DNA of 64,000 bases, from contig NZ_AUMW01000011.1 in assembly GCF_000430885.1 (NCBI RefSeq), positions 62,001 through 126,000 on the forward strand. Direction: 5' to 3'. This document shows, piece by piece, positions 52,487-61,412 of the stretch (position 1 is the first letter of the stretch; each line of letters opens with the position of its first letter). Source of the stretch: Desulfotruncus alcoholivorax DSM 16058 (GTDB taxonomy: Bacteria > Bacillota > Desulfotomaculia > Desulfotomaculales > Desulfallaceae). The notes beneath the pieces are model-generated. The model searched no databases and was not told where the DNA came from. It saw nothing but the letters and a program-made list of their open reading frames with translations. The translations under genes were made by a program, and so were the position numbers.

Positions 52487-53070
52487 GAATCCATTTTTCC
52501 CTTTAATTCATCTATATTCAATGGATTGAGGGGTTTACAAATTATTTCATTAACCCGCAGTTTTTTAATATTTTGCGAAGAGGCCGCCTGCATTACCAGG
52601 GCGGTATCAGAACCCCGGCCTGTCCCGGCCATGGCGATCAGTTTTTCGCCGCTTTTCAAATACCCCGCATCCGTGGCCATGAGAACTATTTCGAAGCATA
52701 CTTTAACCCCCTGGCTAAAGCAGCGCAGCAGGTTGGCCATTACACTTGGAGTAGTTGACCCGTACATGCTGTCGGTGTGGAAAAGCATGGTGCCAAAATG
52801 AACTTCATGGCCCGCGTCCCGTAAAGTTGTTACCAACTCCCGGGGAAACGGGTTTTCCTTTCTGACAAAATCAAACTGGTGGGGAACCACAATCAATTTG
52901 ACCCCGCTATCTTTAAAAAAATCCATGGCCTTGCGGGCTGTCGCACCGGTGGTGGAAGCAAGCACCAATTTTTTGACTTCCAGGTTGTTCATTCTTTCTT
53001 TTACTAAATTAAAAGTTGACTCGGTATTATCCTCTTTAATACTTTCAAAATAAACAACTTTGCTTTCCAT
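52459..53070 (-). CDS. Pyruvate-kinase C-terminal-domain-like protein
   Basis: 203 residues. KLVLASTTGATARKAMDFFKDSG and HTDSMYGSTTPSVMANLLR have the alpha/beta fold of the pyruvate kinase C-terminal domain, but there is no catalytic kinase part. Such stand-alone proteins are common in Clostridia and archaea; role unknown. The last residues (SRKGDAPPL) are encoded by a dispersed repeat. ATG has AAAGGA upstream. Confidence 0.8.
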   Translation of the reverse strand: MESKVVYFESIKEDNTESTFNLVKERMNNLEVKKLVLASTTGATARKAMDFFKDSGVKLIVVPHQFDFVRKENPFPRELVTTLRDAGHEVHFGTMLFHTDSMYGSTTPSVMANLLRCFSQGVKVCFEIVLMATDAGYLKSGEKLIAMAGTGRGSDTALVMQAASSQNIKKLRVNEIICKPLNPLNIDELKGKMDSRKGDAPPL

Positions 53071-53139
53071 GAATTCAAATCCTTTCTATATGGTATTTTA
53101 AAAAGTATTTTAAAAAGTTTTTAAAAAACTATACAGAAA

Positions 53140-53967
53140 TCAGATCTTATCGTGTTCTAGTAACTGGCGAGCATTATGAATTAAAACATTTTCCAGCGTT
53201 TGCTTCGTTAATCCAAGCTGTAACAGCCCTTCTAAACCATATTCCGGCTTGCGCTCCAGAATTGGAAAATCGCTGCCATATAAAAACCTCTCCGGGAATC
53301 GTTCCATAAAAGCAGCCAGCCGTTCTAGCGGTAATTTTAACTCGGGCTTGTCCAACACCCAGGAGGTGTCAAGGTAAATATTGGGGTACCTTTCCACAAA
53401 AGAAAAAGCCTTGTCCATTTCATTTAATCCCAAATGGGGAATAACCACTTTCAATTCGGGCCATTTTTTCATAACCTTTTCCATATGGTCCAGACCCAGA
53501 TATGGGGAACCGGGGGGATATGGCGCCGTGCCGGTATGAATAATAACAGGTTTTTGGCGCTCAAAAGCAGCCTGGTAAACAGGATCCAGCCCGGGGTCAT
53601 CAGCGGCAAATTGCTGCACCGCCAACTGCAATTTAAAGCCGGCAAACTGCCAATCATCCAGTACCGTTGAAATTACTTGTTCCAAATTACCATCCCGTGG
53701 GTGGATACAGGCAAAAGGAATGAAACAAGGATATTGCCGGCAGGTATCCCGAACCCATTTATTCAGATTAAGCGACATATCCGGCTTGTGGGCATAGGTC
53801 AACAAAAAAGCACGCTCCATGCCCATCTGCCGCAAGTAGACAACATATCTTTCAACATCCAAGTTTGCATAGGGAAGCTCCCAGCCAAAATTTTCAAACC
53901 AGCGCCAGATGGCCTTGAACAGCGGTTGGGGGAATAAATGCACATGGGCATCCCAGAATTTTACCAT
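53140..53967 (-). CDS. Metal-dependent amidohydrolase (TIM-barrel)
   Basis: 275 residues. FWDAHVHLFPQPLF is the first HxH pair; PVIIHTGTAPYPPG and VVIPHLGLNEMDKAF give further histidines and FLYGSDFPILER supplies the catalytic aspartate. Belongs to the Amidohydro_2 group, like decarboxylases of the ACMSD type, substrate unknown. The start has only a weak Shine-Dalgarno. Confidence 0.88.
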   Translation of the reverse strand: MVKFWDAHVHLFPQPLFKAIWRWFENFGWELPYANLDVERYVVYLRQMGMERAFLLTYAHKPDMSLNLNKWVRDTCRQYPCFIPFACIHPRDGNLEQVISTVLDDWQFAGFKLQLAVQQFAADDPGLDPVYQAAFERQKPVIIHTGTAPYPPGSPYLGLDHMEKVMKKWPELKVVIPHLGLNEMDKAFSFVERYPNIYLDTSWVLDKPELKLPLERLAAFMERFPERFLYGSDFPILERKPEYGLEGLLQLGLTKQTLENVLIHNARQLLEHDKI

Positions 53968-54322
53968 TAGTTACTTCGCCTTCTTACTTTCCCGCCCCAT
54001 TCATTATTTTGGGGCTTAATTTCGTATAGAAAAGATTCAACCATGTACTGTGTTCAACCTATTAAATAGACAAAGATTTGGTCTTATTTTGAAATTGCAT
54101 CCCACGCTCGCAATGACAGTTTCTTGCCACAGCAAGGACTTGATTCTACCAATCTGTTAAATAAAACAGACTTAAAAAGTGGAATCGGTAAAATTATTTT
54201 TAGTTTAATTATAACGTTTTTCTTGGTTTCTTTACCAGCTACATACATAAATATACTTTTTTGTGTCCCCCGCCGGCTTTCAGAAGCATAAATTAAAGAA
54301 AAAGCAAAAAGGGGTAATTACT
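53968..54322. other. 355-bp intergenic region with a trace of the CATTGCGAG repeat
   Basis: A short trace of the dispersed repeat (acgctcgcaatgacag) occurs at about 54105-54120. Otherwise AT-rich; I see no gene or clear promoter. Confidence 0.5.
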
Positions 54323-56194
54323 TTGGCTTCGGGCAATTTGCAGGCACAAGTTTACGAAAAGATCGCCGGCATAACCGCTTACCTGGTGAATTCCCAGGCG
54401 GCGGACGGTTCATGGTGTTATTGTTTTGAAAGTGCAAACTTAACCGACTCTTATATGATAATTCTTTTAAGACATTTGAATATACAGGATCATACCCTCA
54501 TATATGAGCTGGCGCGCAGGATCATTGCCAGGCAGGAACCTTCCGGCGCCTGGAAACTTTTTTCTGATGAACCGGAAGGCAATTTATCCGCCACCATAGA
54601 ATGCTATTATGCCTTGCTTTTAACCGGCTGCAAAAGCAAAGACGACCCGCTGATGCAAAAAGCCCGTGCTTTTATTCGGGCCAAGGGGGGACCGCACCAG
54701 GCCGGCTCACTGACCAAGGCGATGCTTGCCCTCACCGGCCACTATCCATGGAAAAACACGCCAGACTTCCCGGTGCAAATGATATTGCTACCTACCTGGC
54801 TGCCAATCAACTTTTATGATTTTGCCGGCTATGTCCGGGTGCACTCGGCGCCACTAATGATTTGCCGGGATAAAGAATTTACTCTTACCCGGCCGGATAG
54901 CCCTGATCTTTCAGATCTCTATCCACCCACCCCGGCACCGCCGGTCGATCTGCCCGGGTTCTTACTAAAAGCTATAAAGTCGGGATTAAAAAACATCCCC
55001 TTGCCTTTAAACGAAATCCACGACCTGGCCTTAAAAAAGCTCGAAAGGTACATGCTGGCCAGAACCGAGATAGACGGCACGCTTTATTGCTATTTTACAT
55101 CCACCTTTTTAATGATTTTTGCCCTGCTGGCGCTGGGCTATGAAGCAAGGCACCCCGTAATTACCAAAGCAATCAGCGGCCTTAAAAAAATGGTCTGCCA
55201 CACAGGGGTTAACTATCACCAGCAGGAGACTACATCCACTGTCTGGGACACCGCTTTAATCACCTATGCCCTGCAGGAAGCCGGGCTCCTTTGCAGCAAT
55301 CCCGCCGTCAATAAAGCCGCCGCTTTTCTGCTGTCCAAACAGCAAACCCGGTACGGCGACTGGCAGGTCCACAACCACCGGGGGCACCCCGGGGGGTGGG
55401 GGTTTTCCAGGACCAACACGATCAACCCGGACGTTGACGACACTTCTTATACGTTACGGGCGCTGTACCGGCCGGCCGCCCGCTATCCCGAAACCCTGGG
55501 CGAAGCCTGGAAAGCCGGGCTGGCCTGGTTGTTGAGCATGCAGAACAGCGACGGCGGCTGGGCCGCTTTCGAGAAAGACACCAATAAAAAATGGCTGGAC
55601 TTTCTGCCCACCCCCGACGTCAAACCGGTGCTGACAGACCCTTCATTTGTAGATTTAACCGGTAGAGCCGTTGAGTTTTTATGCAACTACGCCGGGCTGG
55701 GTTCCAGTAACCACGTTCGGAGAGGAGTGGAATGGCTGCTGATAAATCAGGAATCAAACGGGGCATGGTACGGCCGGTGGGGAATCGCTTATATCTACGG
55801 CACCTGGGCGGCCGTAACCGGGCTGGTGGCTGCAGGAGTAAGCCCGGGCCATAAAGCTGTCCAAAAAGCTGTACAATGGCTGCTATCCATTCAAAACCCT
55901 GACGGGGGCTGGGGTGAATCTTGTTTAAGCGATGTGGAAAGAAAATATATGCCGCTGGGCTTCAGCACCCCGTCCCAGACAGCCTGGGCCATAGACGCCT
56001 TAATTGCAGCAGGGCTGCGTGATACACCTGCCGTCACCAGTGGCATAGAAGCACTGTTACTGCTGACGGCAGATACCGGCATTGCTTCTGCTTATCCCAC
56101 CGGAGCGGGTTTACCGGGAGGGTTTTACATTCACTACCACAGTTACCGCCATGTCTGGCCCCTGGTTACGCTGTCCCATTATCTGAAGGTGTAG
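54323..56194 (+). CDS. SqhC-like class II terpene cyclase (tetraprenyl-curcumene/squalene-hopene family)
   Basis: 623 residues from a TTG at 54323 (GGGG eight bases upstream); the ATG 20 codons earlier has no site. The class II acid motif is INPDVDDTSYTL (DxDDT) near residue 385. QW-like repeats (QNSDGGWAAFEKDT, ADGSWCYCFE, QNPDGGWGESC) recur across the protein. The wording TSTVWDTALITYALQ, YGRWGIAYIYGTWAA and GLPGGFYIHYHSY fits B. subtilis sporulenol synthase SqhC better than hopene cyclases, recalled from family knowledge, not searched. Product probably spore-related sesquarterpenes or hopanoids. Confidence 0.85.
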   Translation: MASGNLQAQVYEKIAGITAYLVNSQAADGSWCYCFESANLTDSYMIILLRHLNIQDHTLIYELARRIIARQEPSGAWKLFSDEPEGNLSATIECYYALLLTGCKSKDDPLMQKARAFIRAKGGPHQAGSLTKAMLALTGHYPWKNTPDFPVQMILLPTWLPINFYDFAGYVRVHSAPLMICRDKEFTLTRPDSPDLSDLYPPTPAPPVDLPGFLLKAIKSGLKNIPLPLNEIHDLALKKLERYMLARTEIDGTLYCYFTSTFLMIFALLALGYEARHPVITKAISGLKKMVCHTGVNYHQQETTSTVWDTALITYALQEAGLLCSNPAVNKAAAFLLSKQQTRYGDWQVHNHRGHPGGWGFSRTNTINPDVDDTSYTLRALYRPAARYPETLGEAWKAGLAWLLSMQNSDGGWAAFEKDTNKKWLDFLPTPDVKPVLTDPSFVDLTGRAVEFLCNYAGLGSSNHVRRGVEWLLINQESNGAWYGRWGIAYIYGTWAAVTGLVAAGVSPGHKAVQKAVQWLLSIQNPDGGWGESCLSDVERKYMPLGFSTPSQTAWAIDALIAAGLRDTPAVTSGIEALLLLTADTGIASAYPTGAGLPGGFYIHYHSYRHVWPLVTLSHYLKV

Positions 56195-56313
56195 AAGGGT
56201 TAATTCTAATGTTTCTCTTTTTTAAGATCACGTAAAGGGACCCGTCTGTGGCCAGCGTAGCAAAAAAGACATTTTTAACATCATTAATGCGCACGGAGGA
56301 CAATCCTTCATAT

Positions 56314-56800
56314 TTAGTCGATATGCCCAGGTCCTTTGGAGTAGAGCGGTCGCAAAACAGGCACATACATGGTCAACAGCAACATGGCAGTGGATACACC
56401 GGCAGCAGGCAGGATATACCGGTTGCCGGTTCCGGGCCCGCTTGCGTCCCAGCCGGCCCGGCGGCTGTCGAAAATGTTGCATACCCGGCTCATTACCAGG
56501 TGGGAAAACGCCATAGTGCGGGCTTTTGCCTGGGGCCACCCGGCATCCATACCGCCGGCGTATACACCGAAGGTGGTAATCCCGGCCATGATCCCCTTGC
56601 GGATGATTTCTTTTTTTGCATTATTAGAAAAAATCATTTTTTCGGGTCTGACCGGCGGACGGCGCATACAATTCGCCTGGGGCGGGTCGGCAGCAAGAGC
56701 CATGGCCGGCAGGCACTCTGTAACAAGGTTGATCCACAGTATCTAGGGAGCCAGCAGGGGCGTGGGAAGCCCGCCGATTTTACTAATATGTACAATGGAC
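56314..56800 (-). pseudogene. C-terminal remnant of a P-type cation ATPase
   Basis: Reads GGLPTPLLAP, then a TAG in place of the family Q, then ILWINLVTECLPAMALAAD, then MRRPPVRPEKMIFSN and ARTMAFSHLVMSRVCNIFDSR, which is the C-terminal transmembrane domain of Ca2+/Mg2+-type P-ATPases. The stop interrupts it near 56742 and nothing upstream of about 56800 continues it, so the ATPase core with the phosphorylation site is lost. Plus-strand ORFs here are shadows. Confidence 0.85.
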
Positions 56801-56804
56801 CAAG

Positions 56805-56842
56805 GGGTTCTGTAGGTCCGATGCCTACAGAACCCTATTTTT
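56805..56842 (+). terminator. Orphan plus-strand terminator
   Basis: 12-bp arms GGGTTCTGTAGG/CCTACAGAACCC (56805-56816 and 56824-56835) followed by TATTTTT. No plus-strand gene directly precedes it; the cyclase ends 600 bp upstream. Confidence 0.7.
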
Positions 56843-56985
56843 CTGCAGATTAAAAAATGTTAGCAGGTATATTCATGTCAAAATGCAGCCAGCATTTATG
56901 TTAAAGTATCAGGCCTGATTTTTAAATTTTTTAAAATTATGACTCGATTATTTAGTTATCTATCCACCCAAGTACTGTTCCGGCC

Positions 56986-57204
56986 TTAATATGGAATAAC
57001 CCTTGGGTGCCCCCTGCCCAACGGTAACATGATGCCCGGACTATCCTCCATTATGGCTGCAGATATGGCTGCAGACGCACCCAGTTTTACGACACCTTGG
57101 ACCATTTCCGCCCGGCCCCCGCATTCGGCGGTTACAACACCTTTTTCATTTTGCTTATAAAATTTTGCCAAGCTCTCCCCGGTATAATTCTTATAATATC
57201 TCAT
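56986..57204 (-). CDS. Small hypothetical protein
   Basis: 72 residues from an ATG with a strong GGAGG upstream (complement of cacctcc at 57209-57215). Not recognised. It is Gly/Ala-rich in the centre (KLGASAAISAAIMED) with a charged start. It lies on the minus strand between two decayed regions. The good ribosome-binding site supports translation. Confidence 0.5.
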   Translation of the reverse strand: MRYYKNYTGESLAKFYKQNEKGVVTAECGGRAEMVQGVVKLGASAAISAAIMEDSPGIMLPLGRGHPRVIPY

Positions 57205-57410
57205 ATAATGAGCACCTCCTGTGTTTTTGACACGACCATTTAAGTGAGCGGCGCCGATGGTAGCGTGTTTTAGGTACTATACTAACACACACAGGCAAAT
57301 GCCTTATTTTACCATTAATAACTGTTTATTTAAAATATCTCGTTAAAACTCTAATATACTTCAGCTAAATCAATTTGTTTGTAAATATTATCCATTGGAT
57401 AAACCTACTG

Positions 57411-58024
57411 TTAATGATTACATCTGCTGCATGGGCTTAGACCCAGGCCGTTAATGACATTTTGAAGCATTTCTCTGTCAACATTCGGTTCATGAAAAGG
57501 GCGTCGCCGCATTCTATGCTGCAGCGCCAAGTTAACTGAATTAAGAACATCCTCATCATTAACTTCTTTTCTTCCATTTAAAGCAGCCATAGTTTTAGCT
57601 GTCTTGATCATGGTAATGTCCGCCCTGTGACCGTCAACACCCACTTCAATAGCAATTTTGGCTATGATAAAAAGGAACACGTCGGAAATAACCACATCTG
57701 GCAGGATTTTTTAGCCAAAATGATGTCGCGGCGGACTTTTTCTTCTTCCTCTTCCCACTTGCCGGCAAATGCCTGCGGGTCCGCTTCGAATATTAACCTG
57801 CGCTTAATCACTTCAACCCTTAGTCCGGGGTCTGTAATCCCGGTAATATTAACGCATAAACCAAACCGATCCAAAAGCTGGGGCCTTAATTCCCCTTCCT
57901 CCGGATTCATTGTTCCAACGAGTATAAACTTTGCCGGGTGCTCAAAAGAAACCCCTTCCCTTTCAACAACGTTGTAACCCATTGCGGCGGAATCCAATAA
58001 TATGTCAACTATGTGGTCATCCAA
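57411..58024 (-). pseudogene. Truncated, frameshifted Mg-chelatase BchI/ChlI-like AAA+ gene
   Basis: From 58024 it reads [40 protein letters not shown] (sensor and arginine finger) and continues to a poly-A site near 57700, where a one-base deletion shifts the frame. The continuation in the other frame is [20 protein letters not shown] then GVDGHRADITMIKTAKTMAA to the stop at 57411. The N-terminal Walker A part is absent; its remaining start is joined to the nifU-like gene end at 58009-58024. Not functional. Confidence 0.88.
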
Positions 58025-58338
58025 TGTTTTTTCCCTTCCGGCAGTCCGCCAAGTTGCTCCACCACATCATCATCGGTCAATTGTAAAGCAAAATCTATAC
58101 TTTTCTTTTGGGCCATTTCGGTAATTACACTGGAGGTTGCTATGGCACCCGCACAACCATAAACTCTAAATTTAAAGTCTTCAATAGTATTATTTTCAAT
58201 GCGCACGGTGATTTCACATATATCTCCACACCCTAGTTCACCGATCTTTCCATACCCGTTTCCATCTTTAACCACCCCAACATTACGGGGGTTTTGAAAA
58301 TGCTCCATAGTTAACTCGTTATACTCCAATGTGCTCAC
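58009..58338 (-). pseudogene. NifU/IscU-like scaffold, C-terminus replaced by a deletion joint
   Basis: 109 residues from a GTG with GAGGAG upstream. YNELTMEHFQNPRNVGVVKD, GELGCGDICEITVRI and GCAGAIATSSVITEMAQKKS carry the first two Fe-S ligands of IscU. After GGLPEGKKH the protein ends WMTT*, where intact relatives continue with a conserved Cys region (LPEGKKHCSxLGxEAL). The stop comes from the adjoining bchI-like sequence. The third cysteine is lost, so activity as a scaffold is unlikely. Confidence 0.85.
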
Positions 58339-58561
58339 CAGTTTCTCCTCTGTAATTTTTTATAAAAATTTTTTATAAAATTATACTCTTGCATCATTAA
58401 ACAAGCCGCCCCTTTTCGCGGCTTGTTTAAAAAGAATAAATGTATTTCAGGCACTACTTTACACCTTTTAAATTGACAATAAAAAATTACCCGGTATAAA
58501 ATGTGGACAACTGTTTGAAATAATTTAGAAATAAATTTCTTTAACATGAAAGGGATATGTA

Positions 58562-59353
58562 ATGGGGAAAGTTCTTGCTATCAATGTAAGTAAGGTCAAG
58601 GGAATTGAAAAAACCAGTGTTGAGCAAGTTGAAGTTGTTGAGGGGTGGGGTCTGAAAGGTGACGCCCATGGTGGCGACTGGGACAGGCAGGTGAGTATTT
58701 TCCCGGTTGAGTGCCTGGAAAAAGTACCTCCGGAAAAAAAAGAAGAGGTATTAAGCGGTGGTTATACTGAGAATTTTACTATTACCGGCGTTGCATTGCC
58801 GGAACTGGCTGTGGGGAATTTTGTCAGCATTGGTGAGGCTGTAATTAAAATTATACATATAGGGAAGGACGAATTCAAGGAGCACGGGCGCCCTTACATT
58901 GTCAGCCGCGAGGGCCGCTTTGGCCGGGTAGTCAAAGGCGGCCTGGTAAATGCGGGAGATGCTGTCTTTGCGTACACCCTTGGCCAGGAGACTTTTTTAA
59001 AGTGCTGCCAGGAAGGGATCAGCTCTATGGTGCAGGTATTTCTAAATGAAGGAATGGACCCTGATACAGGGGACATTTATGGAGCCACAGCCCTAATGCT
59101 GGCGGCCAAAAACGGTCATTCCAGTGTAGTACGGGAGCTGCTGGACAAAGGCGCCAGTGTAAATGCCTGCAGCAGTGACGGAATAACGGCGCTGATGGTC
59201 GCCGCATACATGGGTGATGCATTGACTGTCAATATGTTGCTGACTGCCGGCGCCGACCCCGACATGCGTAGTGAAAGCGGGCTGACGGCCTTATCGCTGG
59301 CCCGTGAAGGAAACCATGAAGCTGTGGTGCGGATTCTGGAAAAGAAACATTAA
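58562..59353 (+). CDS. MOSC domain fused to ankyrin repeats
   Basis: 263 residues. The N-terminal ~145 residues are a MOSC domain: VVEGWGLKGDAHGGDWDRQVS, ENFTITGVALPELAVG, and FGRVVKGGLVNAGDAV near its end. The usual MOSC cysteine region reads IGKDEFKEHGRPYIVSREG, without Cys. From about residue 155 three ankyrin repeats follow (GATALMLAAKNGHSSVVREL, GITALMVAAYMGDALTVNML, GLTALSLAREGNHEAVVRIL). The ATG has AAAGGG upstream. MOSC domains act with molybdenum cofactor; the ankyrin tail suggests a protein partner. No frameshift separates the two parts. Confidence 0.9.
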   Translation: MGKVLAINVSKVKGIEKTSVEQVEVVEGWGLKGDAHGGDWDRQVSIFPVECLEKVPPEKKEEVLSGGYTENFTITGVALPELAVGNFVSIGEAVIKIIHIGKDEFKEHGRPYIVSREGRFGRVVKGGLVNAGDAVFAYTLGQETFLKCCQEGISSMVQVFLNEGMDPDTGDIYGATALMLAAKNGHSSVVRELLDKGASVNACSSDGITALMVAAYMGDALTVNMLLTAGADPDMRSESGLTALSLAREGNHEAVVRILEKKH

Positions 59354-59424
59354 ACTCCGGCTAAAACTACCTGAAATAGTTGAGTCAATTGCCTTTCCTA
59401 AAGTAAGGCCAGGCGTTTTGATTG

Positions 59425-59700
59425 CTATAGTTTAAAGGCTTCCCCCTGCGCAATGCCAAAACGATTTTCTTCAATGGTCATAGATGCAGCAGCTCCCATC
59501 ATCGGGTCATGAAATAAACGCCCGATACTTCCCGCCCGGATGTGTTCCCTCTGGCACTGGATCTCTTTGCCGTCCAAGATAATCCGGCCCAGGTCTAAAG
59601 GTATTACCCCGGCTATGGCATTAAGCAGTGTAGACTTCCCGGCTCCGTAGCCCCAATTATGGTTGCTACTTCCCCGGGCTTTAAATAGCTACCACTGCCA
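59425..59700 (-). pseudogene. ABC transporter ATPase remnant
   Basis: Frames on the minus strand read SYLKPGEVATIIG, then a broken P-loop (GAT..P/GKSTLLNAIAGVIP across a frameshift), DLGRIILDGKEI, RAGSIGRLFHDPMMGAAASM and TIEENRFGIAQG to the TAG at 59425. The RVFQDPxxGTAPSMTIEEN-like wording suggests an importer ATPase of the TrpXYZ-like group. The C-terminal signature LSGGQ and Walker B are missing. Decayed. Confidence 0.8.
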
Positions 59701-59806
59701 CCAAACCTAAAACCAGCACACTAAATTGTATGTCAATTATATTAAGAAACTCCATTGCAACACAATTTTAGGCAGAAAGCGCGCGTTACAGCTTTAACAT
59801 CGCAGG

Positions 59807-60436
59807 CTATATTTCTGCTTTGATCAGTTCAATAATTTGTGAAGGGTTATCAACAATATAATTAGGATTGGCTTTTTTAAGCAATTCTTTAGAATCATAT
59901 CCCCATGAAACAGCAATTATCCGGACATTGTTCTTTTTGCAGGCGATTGTATCCCTGATTTCATCACCAATATAAACGACTTCTTGACTGTTTAAATTGT
60001 ATTTCCTCATAAGGTGTGCTATTGCCCTGTCTTTGTTAAAAAAACTCCCCGACGAATAAACGTTGTCAAAAACATTGATCTCTCTATTTTTTAAGAATTC
60101 ATTAATGTTTTCAATAGAATTTGAAGACACGATACTGAGTTTTAGACCGGCCTTTTTAAGTTCCCCAATAACAGTCTTTAAACCCTTATATATTTTCAGA
60201 GAATTAATTGATTTACCATAAAGCTGATTTAATTCAAATAAGATAAACGGAATTTTGAAGATAGGAAGATTTATTTTTCTGCACCTGCCAATTAATGATA
60301 ACGTGCGCAGGTCTTCCAATTCATCTTCTTTTATGGATTGAAATTTATATTTTTTAGCCAGTGTATTAATAGATTCAATTGCCAGATATCTCGAGTCAAC
60401 AATAGTCCCATCAAAATCAAAAATTATATGCTTAAT
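59807..60436 (-). CDS. HAD-superfamily phosphatase with non-ATG start
   Basis: 210 residues. The catalytic motif IIFDFDGTIVDSRY lies before the first ATG, so the real gene starts at an ATT (60436) or ATA (60439), seven to ten bases after AGAGGGTGAT. SIVSSNS is motif II, and EVVYIGDEIRDTIACKKNN supplies motifs III/IV. Phosphoglycolate-phosphatase-like with a helical cap at residues 20-85. Starting at the first ATG (60319) would lose the nucleophile. Substrate unknown. Confidence 0.85.
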   Translation of the reverse strand: MKHIIFDFDGTIVDSRYLAIESINTLAKKYKFQSIKEDELEDLRTLSLIGRCRKINLPIFKIPFILFELNQLYGKSINSLKIYKGLKTVIGELKKAGLKLSIVSSNSIENINEFLKNREINVFDNVYSSGSFFNKDRAIAHLMRKYNLNSQEVVYIGDEIRDTIACKKNNVRIIAVSWGYDSKELLKKANPNYIVDNPSQIIELIKAEI

Positions 60437-60632
60437 TATTTGATCACCCTCTTTAGTATAAATTGCTCATGGATAAGCGGTCCACAAATAATACTATATT
60501 ATGCCCCAAAATGAAATTACGTTCGGTTTAGTCAGGAGATTCACAAATTTTTACAAAAAATCATACTATATAACTACAAAGGCCACAAGGACTGGTTATA
60601 ACTTACAAAAAATTTATCATGGGGCAAAAAAA

Positions 60633-61412
60633 ATGAAAAACCAACTTAACCTCCCTAACGAAGTTGAACATGAAGAGCAGGAATTATTAAAAATACTCAA
60701 CAAACAAACGCTGCCCAAACATATTGCCATTATCATGGATGGAAATGGCCGTTGGGCAATTAAACAGGGTTTGCCCCGCTTTTTAGGCCACCATGCTGGT
60801 GTCAAATCTCTTAAAGAAGTTATCAATGCTTGCTGTGATTTGGAAATCAAAGTATTGACGGCATTTTGTTTTTCCACAGAAAATTGGAAAAGGCCCCAGC
60901 AGGAAATTGACAACATCATGCATCTCTTAGTTGAATATTTGACCAACGAATTAATAGATCTATACGCAAAAGGCGTGCGGATTAACCCTATCGGCGTTTT
61001 GCAGGAGTTGCCCCAACGGGCCCGGGATGCTTTAAATAGGGCCGTACAACATAGCCTTGGTAATAATGGACTTGTTTTAAACCTGGCCTTAAATTACGGG
61101 GGGCGATTAGAACTAACACAGGCTATCCGCGAGATCGTCTCTGCCGTTGAGAAGGGAAAACTAAAAGCATACCAAATTGATTCCACAACCGTTGAAAAAT
61201 ACTTATATACCGCGGGCCAGCCAGAGACGGATTTATTAATCAGGACCTCGGGTGATCAAAGGATAAGTAATTTTTTGCTTTGGCAGATTGCTTATTCAGA
61301 AATTTGGTTTACTGATGTCTTGTGGCCGGACTTCAGGCGTATACATTTACTGCGCGCCCTGGTTGATTACCAGGAGCGGGACCGGCGTTACGGCGGGGTA
61401 AAAGATAAATGA
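60633..61412 (+). CDS. Isoprenyl (undecaprenyl) diphosphate synthase, extra copy
   Basis: 260 residues from the ATG at 60633 (GGGG eight bases upstream). HIAIIMDGNGRWAIKQGLPR, VKSLKEVINACCDLEIKVLT, FSTENWKRP, and RTSGDQRISNFLLWQIAYSE are the cis-prenyltransferase motifs. It makes undecaprenyl-PP or another cis-polyprenyl. In this lineage the housekeeping uppS is expected beside cdsA, so this one may be an accessory enzyme; that is inference. It overlaps the next ORF by 4 bp (ATGA). Confidence 0.92.
   Translation: MKNQLNLPNEVEHEEQELLKILNKQTLPKHIAIIMDGNGRWAIKQGLPRFLGHHAGVKSLKEVINACCDLEIKVLTAFCFSTENWKRPQQEIDNIMHLLVEYLTNELIDLYAKGVRINPIGVLQELPQRARDALNRAVQHSLGNNGLVLNLALNYGGRLELTQAIREIVSAVEKGKLKAYQIDSTTVEKYLYTAGQPETDLLIRTSGDQRISNFLLWQIAYSEIWFTDVLWPDFRRIHLLRALVDYQERDRRYGGVKDK

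Noticed and set aside
56248-56853. 201-residue plus-strand ORF over the P-ATPase remnant
   Set aside because: Shadow of the minus-strand pseudogene, which shows clear family motifs.
58335-58547. 70-residue minus ORF upstream of the NifU-like gene
   Set aside because: AT-rich, no ribosome-binding site, Phe/Lys-rich composition typical of noncoding DNA.
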